From CAZCJA01 sp964499015 (lineage in GTDB: Bacteria > Elusimicrobiota > Elusimicrobia > F11), in NCBI GenBank assembly GCA_964499015.1, contig CAZCJA010000050.1:1-17030 (forward strand): a stretch of DNA of 17,030 nucleotides, written 5' to 3'. Each line of letters opens with the position of its first letter. The stretch's first letter is position 1. The notes below the pieces were generated by a model that saw only the letters and a program-made list of their open reading frames with translations, had not been told where the DNA came from and did not search any database. Made by a program: the position numbers and the translations under genes. Positions 1-7,260 of this stretch are shown piece after piece.

Positions 1-1368
1 GGCCGCGTGAAAACGCTGCATCCGAAAGTGTTCGGCGGCCTTTTGGGCCTGCCCAACAAACCCGAACACGTGAACGCGATGGAAACCCACGGCATCGAAC
101 CGTTCGATTTGATCGCGGTCAACCTTTATCCGTTCGAAAAAGTCATCGAAGGCAAATCCATGGACGACGATGAACTGATCGAATATGTGGACATCGGCGG
201 CGTGGCCCTGTTGCGCGCGGCGGCGAAGAACTACAAAAACATTTTGGTTTTGTGCGATCCGAAAGACTACGGCGTCGTGCTTGAAGAAATGCAAAGCCCG
301 CTCGGCGTTTCCACGGAGCTGCGCCACAAACTCGCGGTGAAGGCGTTTCTGCACACCGCTCATTACGATTCGGTGATCGCCACGCATTTGAAAACCCGCT
401 GGAACTTGAAAGATAAGTTCCCGGAAGAAACCACGATCGGCCTGCGCAAACTGCGCAGCCTGCGCTACGGGGAAAACCCGCATCAGGAAGCGGCGTTATA
501 CCGCGAATCCGGCGGCCCCGCCTGGGGCGTCGTATCGGCCAACGTTCTGCAGGGCAAAGAAATTTCGTTTAACAATTACTTGGACTGCGAAGCCGCGTGG
601 CAGGTGGCCTGCAGCTTCTCCGATCCAGTCTGCGCGATCATCAAACACAACAATCCCTGCGGTGTCGCTTCTGGTAAAAACCCGGCGGAAGCCTACCGCT
701 GGGCGCTCATGTGCGACCCGGTCAGCGCCTTCGGCGGCATTGTTGGTTTTAACCGCGCCGTCGACCGCGAAACGGCGGAAGAGTTAAAAAAACTTTTCCT
801 CGAGTGCGTGATCGCGCCGTCATTTCATCCGGAAGCGTTGGAAATTTTGAAGGAGAAAAAGAATTTGCGTCTACTGGAACAGCCGACGCTTCTTCAAGCG
901 CCGTACGAACTCGACGTGCGCCGCATTTCCGGCGGTTACCTGCTGCAGGACGTAGACCGCTCGCCGGTTCTGGACTTGAAAGTCGTCTCCAAACGCCCGC
1001 CGACCGAACTGGAAAAGGCCTCGCTTGATTTCGCCTGGCGCGTCGGCAAACACGTGAAGTCAAACGCCATCATCTTCGCGCGCGGCCGGCAAACCGTCGG
1101 CATCGGCGCGGGTCAAATGTCGCGCATCGATTCGATCAAAATCGCCTCAATTAAAATGAAGAACGCCAAGTTGGATTTGGGCGAATCGCTGGTCATGGCC
1201 TCGGACGGCTTCTTTCCGTTCCGCGACGTGGTCGACGAAGCCGCCAAATACGGCGTCACCGCGATCGTTCAGCCCGGCGGCTCCATTCGCGACAACGAAT
1301 CGATCCAAGCGGCCGATGAACACAACATGGCCATGATTTTGACGGGAGTGCGCCATTTCAAACACTAA
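1..1368 (+). CDS. purH: Bifunctional AICAR formyltransferase/IMP cyclohydrolase, 5'-truncated
   Basis: PurH carries out the last two steps of de novo purine synthesis: formylation of AICAR with 10-formyl-THF, then closure to IMP, in the cytosol. The window opens inside the gene: the frame is open from base 1, and the first codons give the conserved GRVKTLHPKV motif, which lies near residue 65 in full PurH proteins, so about 65 N-terminal residues are missing. The GTG at base 7 is the internal Val of that motif, not a start. The AICARFT part shows KHNNPCGVA (bases 643-669) with the catalytic Lys-His pair, then KSNAIIFA and GAGQMSRIDS, and ends with GGSIRDNESIQAADEH and a C-terminal RHFKH, the normal PurH terminus. 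About 455 codons are present. The stop lies inside the probable start of alaS, so the two are likely co-transcribed. Confidence 0.97.
   Translation, partial: GRVKTLHPKVFGGLLGLPNKPEHVNAMETHGIEPFDLIAVNLYPFEKVIEGKSMDDDELIEYVDIGGVALLRAAAKNYKNILVLCDPKDYGVVLEEMQSPLGVSTELRHKLAVKAFLHTAHYDSVIATHLKTRWNLKDKFPEETTIGLRKLRSLRYGENPHQEAALYRESGGPAWGVVSANVLQGKEISFNNYLDCEAAWQVACSFSDPVCAIIKHNNPCGVASGKNPAEAYRWALMCDPVSAFGGIVGFNRAVDRETAEELKKLFLECVIAPSFHPEALEILKEKKNLRLLEQPTLLQAPYELDVRRISGGYLLQDVDRSPVLDLKVVSKRPPTELEKASLDFAWRVGKHVKSNAIIFARGRQTVGIGAGQMSRIDSIKIASIKMKNAKLDLGESLVMASDGFFPFRDVVDEAAKYGVTAIVQPGGSIRDNESIQAADEHNMAMILTGVRHFKH
1344..1348 (+). promoter_or_regulatory. Shine-Dalgarno-like GGGAG deciding a non-AUG alaS start
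   Basis: GGGAG lies six bases upstream of an ATT codon at 1355-1357, in the alaS frame and inside the 3' end of purH. It is the only SD-like sequence near the conserved AlaRS N-terminus. The next candidate, CTG at 1370, has no SD in front of it, and the first conventional start, GTG 1418, falls too far into the catalytic domain. Confidence 0.45.
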
Positions 1369-3979
1369 TCTGCGCCAGACATTTCTTTCGTACTTCAAGA
1401 AGAACGGCCACACCATTGTGCCGTCGGATTCGCTCGTCCCGTCGTCCGATCCAACATTGCTCTTCACCTCCGCCGGCATGGTGCAGTTCAAAGCGCATTT
1501 TCTCCAGCAGATTCCGCTGACGTTCACGCGCGCGGCTTCAAGCCAGCGCTGTCTGCGCACCACCGACATCGATTCCGTCGGCCGCACGCCGCGCCATCAC
1601 ACGTTCTTCGAAATGTTGGGCAACTTCTCCTTCGGCGATTACTTTAAAGAAGACGCCATCGCCTGGGGCTGGGAATTTCTGACCAAGCAGTTGAGCCTGC
1701 CCAAAGACCGTTTGTGGATCACGATTTATAAAGACGATGAAGAAGCGGGAAAAATGTGGCTGAAGCATGTGCCCGCGAGCCGCATCGTGAAAATGGGCGA
1801 AGACACCAACTTCTGGACAATGGGCCCGACCGGTCCGTGCGGCCCGTGCTCAGAAATCCATTGGGATTTGGAAGGCAAGAACGACGGCGCCATTCCCGAT
1901 GATTCCGCGCGCTGGATGGAAGTATGGAACCTCGTGTTCACCCAATTCGACCGCCAGGAAGACGGGAAACTATTGCCGCTGCCCAAGAAGAACATCGATA
2001 CGGGAATGGGACTCGAACGCCTGACCGCCGTTGCCGAAGGCGTGAAAAGCAATTTTGACACTTCCTTGTTTAAACCGTTGGTTGGTTTCGCCGAGAACAC
2101 CTTCAACACCAAACTCGGCGCCGATGAGAAAAAGAATTTGTCCATCCGCATCGTTGCCGACCATTTGCGCGCGATCACGTTCCTGGTGTACGACGGCATT
2201 TTGCCGTCGAACGAAGGCCGCGGCTACGTGCTGCGCCGCCTCTTGCGCCGCGCGACCCGCCAAGGCCAGCTCTTCGGCGTAAAAGACGCGTTCCTGTACA
2301 AAGGCGTGCCCACGGTGGTGGACCTCATGAAAGAAACCGCCAACGATCTCGTGAAACGCATGCCGAACATTCAGGACCTGATTAAACAGGAAGAAGAGCG
2401 CTTCCTGGAAACGCTCGAAACCGGTTCCGAGAAACTGAGCACGATGATCAAAACCAAAAAGATCTCGGGCGAAGACGTGTTCAAACTTTATGACACCTAC
2501 GGCTTTCCGCCGGAACTGACCAAGGAAATTCTGGAAGAGTCGAACATGAGCTTCGATGAGAAAGCGTTCGCCAAAGCCCGCGAGGAAGCGCAGGGACTCT
2601 CGCGCGAAGGCTGGAAAGGGTCGGGCGCGCAGGACGTCACCATTTATAACGAGCTGTTCAAAAAAATCGGCGCCTCCAAGTTTGTCGGTTATGAAACATT
2701 GAACACCACCGCGCCGATCAAAGCGATTTTGAAGAAAGGCAAACAGGTGGAAGCGCTGAAAGCGGGCGAGGAAGGGGAAATCATTGCCGGGGAATCCTCG
2801 TTCTATCCGGAAGGCGGCGGCCAAGTGGGCGACCAGGGCGCGATCAAAATCGGCAAAGACGTGGTCGCCGATGTTTTGGACGCACAGAAACCCGTGAACG
2901 GCCTGATCGTCCACGTCGTTAAAGCCAAGAAAGATTTGAAAGTCGGCGACACGGTTGAATTCGCGGTCAACCCGAACACCCGCAACCCCACGGTGCGCCA
3001 TCACACGGCCACGCATTTGCTGCACGCGGCGTTGCGCCAGGTGCTCGGCACATCCGTGACGCAAGCGGGCTCCTTGGTCGCGCCGGAGAAACTCCGTTTC
3101 GACTACACGGCCAGCAAAGCGCCGACACCCGAACAAATTCGCCGGATTGAAGACTTGGTCAACGAAGCCATTTTGAAAAACATGCCGGCAACCGCTCAGG
3201 AGTTTCCGGCGGACGTCGCCCGCAAAATGGGCGCGATGGCGCTTTTCGGCGAAAAATACGGCGATAAAGTGCGCTGCTTGCTCGTTTCCGAATTTGACTA
3301 CACGCAACCCGAGAAGGCATTCAGCTTGGAATTGTGCGGCGGAACCCACGCGCATGCCTCGGGCGATATCGGTGCGTTCAAAATCATCAGCGACACCTCC
3401 ATTTCCGCCGGCGTGCGGCGCATGGAAGCGGTGGCGGGGACAGTCGCGCTTGATTATTTCCGCGGCATCGAGCAGTCGGTGCTCTCAATCGCCGACAAAC
3501 TGAAAGCGACGCCCAATGAAGTGCAGGCGCGCGTGTCCAAACTAATTGATAAACAGAAATCGCTGGAGCAGGAAATCCGCGATTTGAAACTCAAACTGGC
3601 CCAAGGCGGGGGCAGCGGCGCCGCGGCGGGACCGGAAATCCAGAATGTGAACGGCATTCAGTTGGCGGTCAATGTGGCCGACGGTTTGGACGTCAATGAA
3701 CTGCGCACCCTCGTGGACCGCTTGAAGCAGCAGATCAAGTCCGGGGTGGTTTTTGCCGCTTCGACCATCGATGATGAAGGCAAAGAAAAAGTTTCGTTTG
3801 TCGTGGCCGCAACTCCGGACATGAAAGACAAAGGCGTGAACGCGGGCGCGATCGCCAAAGCGGCGGCGGCGGAACTCGGCGGTTCCGGCGGCGGACGCCC
3901 CGATTTCGCGCAGGGCGGCGGGCAGGGGAAAGATAAGCTCCAGGCGCTGCTCAAAAAAATCCCATTGCTCATAAAATAA
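1355..3979 (+). CDS. alaS: Alanyl-tRNA synthetase, probable ATT start
   Basis: Class II synthetase charging tRNA-Ala and clearing mischarged Ser/Gly. From 1355 it is 874 aa, close to the E. coli enzyme (876). The aminoacylation core has LVPSSDPTLLFTSAGMVQF, then HHTFFEMLGNFSFGDYF and GPTGPCGPCSEI. The editing domain carries the zinc set H550-x3-H554 (HTATH) and C661-x3-H665 (CGGTH). After a coiled-coil segment and a Gly/Ala-rich linker comes a C-Ala domain with GGSGGGRPDFAQGGG near the end. Start choice: the frame is open from 1343 with no ATG, GTG or TTG before GTG 1418. Starting at 1418 would delete conserved residues (LRQTFLSYFKKNGHTIV) that every AlaRS has. ATT 1355 gives SNTNLRQTF after the initiator and has GGGAG upstream; CTG 1370 is the alternative. 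It overlaps purH by 14 bp. Confidence 0.95.
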   Translation: MSNTNLRQTFLSYFKKNGHTIVPSDSLVPSSDPTLLFTSAGMVQFKAHFLQQIPLTFTRAASSQRCLRTTDIDSVGRTPRHHTFFEMLGNFSFGDYFKEDAIAWGWEFLTKQLSLPKDRLWITIYKDDEEAGKMWLKHVPASRIVKMGEDTNFWTMGPTGPCGPCSEIHWDLEGKNDGAIPDDSARWMEVWNLVFTQFDRQEDGKLLPLPKKNIDTGMGLERLTAVAEGVKSNFDTSLFKPLVGFAENTFNTKLGADEKKNLSIRIVADHLRAITFLVYDGILPSNEGRGYVLRRLLRRATRQGQLFGVKDAFLYKGVPTVVDLMKETANDLVKRMPNIQDLIKQEEERFLETLETGSEKLSTMIKTKKISGEDVFKLYDTYGFPPELTKEILEESNMSFDEKAFAKAREEAQGLSREGWKGSGAQDVTIYNELFKKIGASKFVGYETLNTTAPIKAILKKGKQVEALKAGEEGEIIAGESSFYPEGGGQVGDQGAIKIGKDVVADVLDAQKPVNGLIVHVVKAKKDLKVGDTVEFAVNPNTRNPTVRHHTATHLLHAALRQVLGTSVTQAGSLVAPEKLRFDYTASKAPTPEQIRRIEDLVNEAILKNMPATAQEFPADVARKMGAMALFGEKYGDKVRCLLVSEFDYTQPEKAFSLELCGGTHAHASGDIGAFKIISDTSISAGVRRMEAVAGTVALDYFRGIEQSVLSIADKLKATPNEVQARVSKLIDKQKSLEQEIRDLKLKLAQGGGSGAAAGPEIQNVNGIQLAVNVADGLDVNELRTLVDRLKQQIKSGVVFAASTIDDEGKEKVSFVVAATPDMKDKGVNAGAIAKAAAAELGGSGGGRPDFAQGGGQGKDKLQALLKKIPLLIK

Positions 3980-3981
3980 CT

Positions 3982-4500
3982 ATGGAAAAAATAACGATCA
4001 CCGCCGTAATGTTGATGACGCTCGGCTGCGGAATGGCCCAACAGCCGCCGAAAGAAAAGGAAGGAGAAAAATCCATGTCCGAAAAAGCAGATTTGAAAAA
4101 GAAACTCACGCCCATGCAGTACGAAGTCACCCAGCAGTGCAGCACCGAACCGCCGTTTAAGAACGAATATTGGGACAACCACAAACCCGGAATTTATGTG
4201 GACGTTGTTTCCGGCAAAGCCCTTTTTGCCTCTGTTGACAAATTTGATTCCGGCACCGGCTGGCCGAGCTTCACCAAGCCGCTGGAACCCGCCCACGTCA
4301 CCGAACATGAGGACACCAAGTACGGCATGCGCCGCACAGAAGTAAAAAGCATCGACGGCTCGCATTTGGGCCACGTGTTTCCGGACGGCCCCGGCCCGAA
4401 AGGCCTGCGCTACTGCATCAACTCCGCGTCGCTAAAATTCATTCCGGTTGAAGAATTGGACAAAGCCGGCTACGGTCAATACAAGAAACTGTTTAAATAG
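3982..4500 (+). CDS. msrB: Peptide-methionine (R)-S-oxide reductase, possibly exported
   Basis: MsrB reduces methionine-R-sulfoxide in oxidised proteins using a catalytic cysteine and thioredoxin-like donors. The core has FKNEYWDNHKPGIYVD, the signature KFDSGTGWPSF (residues 87-97) and RYCIN with catalytic Cys145. The two CxxC zinc pairs of many MsrB proteins are absent, and the usual resolving Cys position in SG-x-GWP is Thr92, so Cys53 (QQCSTEPPF) may resolve the disulfide; that is inference. At 172 aa it is longer than a bare MsrB domain (about 140). The first 31 residues form a short hydrophobic stretch (ITAVMLMTLGCGMA) like a signal peptide; Cys16 could be a lipoprotein cysteine, although the lipobox is poor. 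A second start at Met32 (4075) has a strong SD. ATG 3982 has none and sits 2 bp after the alaS stop, suggesting coupling. Confidence 0.93.
   Translation: MEKITITAVMLMTLGCGMAQQPPKEKEGEKSMSEKADLKKKLTPMQYEVTQQCSTEPPFKNEYWDNHKPGIYVDVVSGKALFASVDKFDSGTGWPSFTKPLEPAHVTEHEDTKYGMRRTEVKSIDGSHLGHVFPDGPGPKGLRYCINSASLKFIPVEELDKAGYGQYKKLFK
4059..4066 (+). promoter_or_regulatory. Internal Shine-Dalgarno GGAAGGAG inside msrB
   Basis: GGAAGGAG ends eight bases before the in-frame ATG at 4075, which begins MSEKADLKKKLTP. It is the best ribosome site in this gene, far better than the sequence before ATG 3982. It would yield a 141-aa MsrB domain without the hydrophobic leader. The same bases encode Lys/Glu codons, so chance is possible. 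Confidence 0.5.
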
Positions 4501-4510
4501 CCCCACCTAA

Positions 4511-4536
4511 CCTCCCCGTTGTACGACACGGGGAGG
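4511..4536 (+). terminator. Strong GC hairpin between msrB and tRNA-Arg
   Basis: CCTCCCCGT (4511-4519) pairs perfectly with ACGGGGAGG (4528-4536), a 9-bp stem around an 8-base loop (TGTACGAC). It begins 10 bp after the msrB stop, where a terminator would be expected. No T-tract follows on either strand, so a classical intrinsic terminator is not supported. It may act as a mRNA 3'-end stabiliser or processing site, or be a copy of a dispersed CCTCCCCG-type intergenic palindrome. Confidence 0.4.
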
Positions 4537-4542
4537 AACATT

Positions 4543-4614
4543 GTGCTCGTGGTGAAATGGATATCATGCACGCCTCCGAAGCATGCGTTCTGGGTTCGAA
4601 TCCCAGCGAGCACA
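4543..4614 (+). tRNA. tRNA-Arg (anticodon CCG)
   Basis: Cloverleaf folded by hand over 72 nt. The acceptor stem is GTGCTCG/CGAGCAC (7 bp) with discriminator A; CCA is not encoded. The D arm is GTGA/TCAT with GG in the loop. The anticodon loop is CTCCGAA with U33 and anticodon CCG at 4576-4578, which reads CGG arginine codons. The T arm is CTGGG-TTCGAAT-CCCAG, a perfect 5-bp stem with the canonical loop. The anticodon stem CACGC/GCATG has four good pairs and one C29-A41 mismatch (4571 with 4583). Everything else is regular, so the gene looks functional. Confidence 0.93.
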
Positions 4615-4685
4615 AATCCTTGAAAGCTCTTGAATCCTGCCTGTTTTAATCTCAAACTAATCCCATCACTTCTATAGGGGGCCTC

Positions 4686-5258
4686 ATGATTCCAAACATC
4701 ATTTTGATCGTCGTTATCGTGCTTCTTATTGCTTTTGTTTCCTATTTCGTCACGATCTACAACAGCTTGATCGTCGTCAAAAATAACATCCTCAAGGCAT
4801 GGAGCAACATCGACGTTCTCCTCAAGCAACGCCACGACGAAATCCCGAAACTGGTGAAAGTTTGCGAAGCGTACGCCCATTTTGAAAAGAAAACGCTGAC
4901 CGACGTGATCGCTCTGCGTAATTCGGCGGCGGGCGCGCAAACGGTGGGGGACAAGGCCGTTAAAGAAGGCGCGCTGACGATGGCGCTTGGCCGGCTATTC
5001 GCGGTGGCGGAAGCGTACCCGGATCTAAAGAGCAATAACAATTTCATGCAGGTGCAGAAACGCGTCACGGACCTGGAAAACCAAATCGCCGACCGGCGCG
5101 AGTTCTATAACGAGAGCGTCAACAACTACAACATCCGCATCGAATCCTTGCCGGACCGCTTTATCGCGGGTCCGATGGGTCTTAAACAGCAGGAGATGTT
5201 CAAAGTCTCCGAATCCGACCGACAGGACGTCGAGATCAACTTCAACCTGCCCAAATAA
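4686..5258 (+). CDS. lemA: LemA family protein
   Basis: Small LemA-type protein (190 aa): one N-terminal membrane segment (about residues 4-24, IILIVVIVLLIAFVSYFV) followed by a long helical domain. The family signature is clear: an early NNILKAWSNIDVLLKQRHDEIP block, AYPDLKSNNNF (residues 111-121), then a helix containing RREFYNESVNNYN. The molecular role of LemA is poorly known; members are inner-membrane proteins with the helical bundle facing outward. AGGGGG lies four bases before the ATG and serves as a tight SD. The next gene starts 5 bp after the stop and encodes a GIDE-domain protein, a pairing common for LemA, so the two probably work in one membrane complex. The gene is set off from upstream by the tRNA and a 71-bp leader, in which I see no convincing promoter. 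Confidence 0.93.
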   Translation: MIPNIILIVVIVLLIAFVSYFVTIYNSLIVVKNNILKAWSNIDVLLKQRHDEIPKLVKVCEAYAHFEKKTLTDVIALRNSAAGAQTVGDKAVKEGALTMALGRLFAVAEAYPDLKSNNNFMQVQKRVTDLENQIADRREFYNESVNNYNIRIESLPDRFIAGPMGLKQQEMFKVSESDRQDVEINFNLPK

Positions 5259-5263
5259 ACGCC

Positions 5264-6238
5264 ATGGCCAGCAATGGCAAAGAATTCGAAGGAATCGCCT
5301 ACCTTATTGGGTTGGGCGGTTTTTTCTTTTTCACGGGTTTTCGGAAACTTCGCCTTAGGCGCAAGGCCATCGGCCTCGCCACCTCTCGCGCGCGCTCCAT
5401 GGCGATGGGAACGGTGGAGCTGTCCGGAATCGCCGATAAATATGTCGAAGCGACGGACCCCATCTTCAAAATGCCGTGCGCGTACTATCACATCAAGGTC
5501 GAAGAGCGCCGCGGCAGCGGCAAAAACAGGCACTGGGTGACGGTCCTTAAAGACCAGAGCCCTCAGCCGTTTTTCTGCAAAGACACCACTGGCCGCGTGC
5601 TCATCCTGCCCAAAGAGGCCGGCCTGCATTTTCGCGACCCCATCGTCTTATCCGGCGGCGCGGGGTTTCTTAACCGACCGTTGTTCACCACCAAAGCCAC
5701 ACCCTCCAGCGGATCGGCGTCGCGCGATTACTTGGCTCGGTGGAACAGCAACCATCGCATCACCGCTCATATCATTCGCGAGGGCGATCCCGTTTATGTG
5801 ATTGGCTGCGCGCTGCCGACGCGCGAATGTTTAAACGCATCCAGCGGGCCCGTCGCGCCGGCTCTGCCCGGCGACATTGCCATGGCGGCAAATCTTAAAA
5901 AGGACGCCGCGCGCATGAAAGAAATGGACGCGAACAAAGACGGCCATGTCGACGCGCAGGAATGGGAAGAAGGCATGGCGAAATACAAGCGGTTCCTGGA
6001 AATGAAGCACGCTCACGAAACGGAATTGGCCAAAGAAGAGCGGGAGAAGAAAATGGCGGCGGCCGATCCGTTGGAATTCTCAGGAATCGTGACCTCCACG
6101 GCGGAAGTGGAAATGATTTTGGCCAGCTCCGAAGAAGACCTTGTGTCGCGGCTTGGCGTCGGCGCTTTTCTGGGCGTTTTCGGCGGCGGCGCGGCCCTTA
6201 TTTTGGGGCTGATTCTCCTTCTGCTGAAGTTCAATTGA
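5264..6238 (+). CDS. GIDE-domain membrane protein with EF-hand-like loop
   Basis: A 324-aa protein with a membrane segment at each end (about residues 9-25 and 297-321), the arrangement of the GIDE/MUL1-type family that bacteria often encode next to LemA. The middle contains the GIDE-like block: PCAYYHIKVEERRG (71-84), a stretch around FCKDTTGRVLILP (104-116), the paired region YLARWNSNHRITAHII and EGDPVYVIGCA (173-183). There is no RING finger, so the ubiquitin-ligase label sometimes transferred from animal homologues should not be used. Between the domain and the second membrane segment lies an EF-hand-type loop, residues 222-233 (DANKDGHVDAQE), with acidic/polar residues at positions 1, 3, 5, 9 and 12, so calcium binding is plausible. 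A charged helix rich in Lys and Glu follows. No SD is visible; coupling to the LemA gene is likely. Confidence 0.8.
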   Translation: MASNGKEFEGIAYLIGLGGFFFFTGFRKLRLRRKAIGLATSRARSMAMGTVELSGIADKYVEATDPIFKMPCAYYHIKVEERRGSGKNRHWVTVLKDQSPQPFFCKDTTGRVLILPKEAGLHFRDPIVLSGGAGFLNRPLFTTKATPSSGSASRDYLARWNSNHRITAHIIREGDPVYVIGCALPTRECLNASSGPVAPALPGDIAMAANLKKDAARMKEMDANKDGHVDAQEWEEGMAKYKRFLEMKHAHETELAKEEREKKMAAADPLEFSGIVTSTAEVEMILASSEEDLVSRLGVGAFLGVFGGGAALILGLILLLLKFN

Positions 6239-6241
6239 AGT

Positions 6242-6247
6242 TATAAT
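6242..6247 (+). promoter_or_regulatory. Candidate -10 box TATAAT for a near-leaderless transcript
   Basis: A perfect TATAAT ends nine bases before the ATG at 6257. Transcription would begin about 6254-6256, on or just before the start codon, and there is no SD before that ATG, which fits a leaderless message. The -35 region (about 6219-6224, TTCTGC with a 17-bp spacer) is weak and lies within the preceding coding sequence. Confidence 0.4.
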
Positions 6248-6256
6248 CCGCACACA

Positions 6257-7258
6257 ATGATTATTGGATTAACGGGCAAAAATGCGTCGGGCAAAGGCGA
6301 AGTGGGGAACTACCTCGCAGAACGCGGATTCACGTTCTACTCACTCTCGGACGTTCTGCGCGACGAGCTGAAAAAGCGCAAGAAAACCGCGACGCGCGAC
6401 AACCTCACCGAACTCGGCAACGAACTGCGCGATTCCTTCGGTCCGTCCGTTCTCGCCGATAAAATCCTCGACAAACTCGAAGACGACCGCCATTACGTTA
6501 TCGACTCCTTCCGCAACCCTGAAGAAGTGAAGGCGTTCTCGCGCACCAAAGATTTCGTTCTTCTCTCGGTCGAAGCCTCGCCCAAAGTTCGCTTCCAGCG
6601 CATGCACGCGCGCAACCGCGAGTCCGACGCACGCACCTTCGAGCAGTTCATGAAGATCGAACACCGCGAGCACGAAAATTCCGACCCGACCAAACAAAAT
6701 TTAACCGCCTGCGCCGCGCTGGCCGACCATCACATTTCGAACAACGGCACCATCGGCGCGTTTCACACCAAGCTGAACAAGCTCTTCACCAAAATTTTGA
6801 TGCACCAGCCGCGTCCGGGCTGGGATGAATACTTCATGAAGATCGCCAAAGTGGTGGCCTCGCGCTCCAACTGCATGAAGCGCAAAGTCGCGGCGATCAT
6901 CGTCAAAGACGGCCGCATTATCTCAACCGGCTACAACGGCACGCCGCGCGGCGTGAAGAACTGCAATGAAGGCGGCTGCCCGCGCTGCAACGCGTTCAGC
7001 ATCAGCGGTAAAAATTTAACCGAATGCTATTGTTCGCACGCTGAAGAAAACGCGATCGTGCAATCTTCTTATCACGGAATTTCCATCAAGCAATCGACGC
7101 TTTTTTCGACGTTCTCGCCGTGTCTGCTCTGCACGAAAATGATCATCAACTCGGGCATCGCCGAAGTGGTCTACAACACCGCGTACCCGCTCGGCGAACA
7201 GCCGCTCAAACTCCTTAAGAACGCAAAAATTAAGGTGAGGAACTTATCCACTCACTAG
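6257..7258 (+). CDS. P-loop nucleotide kinase-like/dCMP deaminase fusion
   Basis: Two domains in 333 aa. Residues 1 to about 175 form a P-loop kinase-like domain starting IIGLTGKNASGKGEVGNYL; the Walker A is G7-x4-G12-K13-G14, closer to the adenylate-kinase GKG form than to GK[ST], with an R/E-rich lid-like region around residues 115-140. Residues from about 185 form a zinc cytidine/deoxycytidylate deaminase: CYCSHAEENAIV gives zinc ligand H261 and proton-shuttling E263, and FSPCLLCTKM gives C289 and C292. Extra cysteines in NCNEGGCPRC resemble the structural zinc site of dCMP deaminases. The likely reaction is dCMP to dUMP, feeding dTMP synthesis. The same order of domains occurs in yeast Dcd1-like enzymes and in AvcD-type antiphage deaminases, so a defence role is possible but has no supporting neighbour. 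The gene stands 18 bp after the GIDE gene with its own candidate promoter. Confidence 0.88.
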   Translation: MIIGLTGKNASGKGEVGNYLAERGFTFYSLSDVLRDELKKRKKTATRDNLTELGNELRDSFGPSVLADKILDKLEDDRHYVIDSFRNPEEVKAFSRTKDFVLLSVEASPKVRFQRMHARNRESDARTFEQFMKIEHREHENSDPTKQNLTACAALADHHISNNGTIGAFHTKLNKLFTKILMHQPRPGWDEYFMKIAKVVASRSNCMKRKVAAIIVKDGRIISTGYNGTPRGVKNCNEGGCPRCNAFSISGKNLTECYCSHAEENAIVQSSYHGISIKQSTLFSTFSPCLLCTKMIINSGIAEVVYNTAYPLGEQPLKLLKNAKIKVRNLSTH

Positions 7259-7260
7259 GG

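Noticed and set aside
1418..1420. GTG 1418 as the alaS start
   Set aside because: It would remove residues conserved in all AlaRS N-termini although the frame is open and conserved upstream.
1970..3355. 461-codon open frame on the minus strand inside alaS
   Set aside because: It lies wholly antisense to a clear synthetase gene, its translation has no recognisable motif, and long antisense frames are expected here from GC-biased codon use.
3658..4374. Minus-strand frame of 238 codons across the alaS/msrB junction
   Set aside because: It covers the antisense of two well-supported genes; its Phe-rich composition comes from antisense Lys/Glu codons.
4615..4685. Promoter TTGAAA (4620) with TTTAAT (4645) for the LemA gene
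   Set aside because: The spacing is 19 bp and the -10 match is poor; an AT-rich leader would produce such matches by chance.
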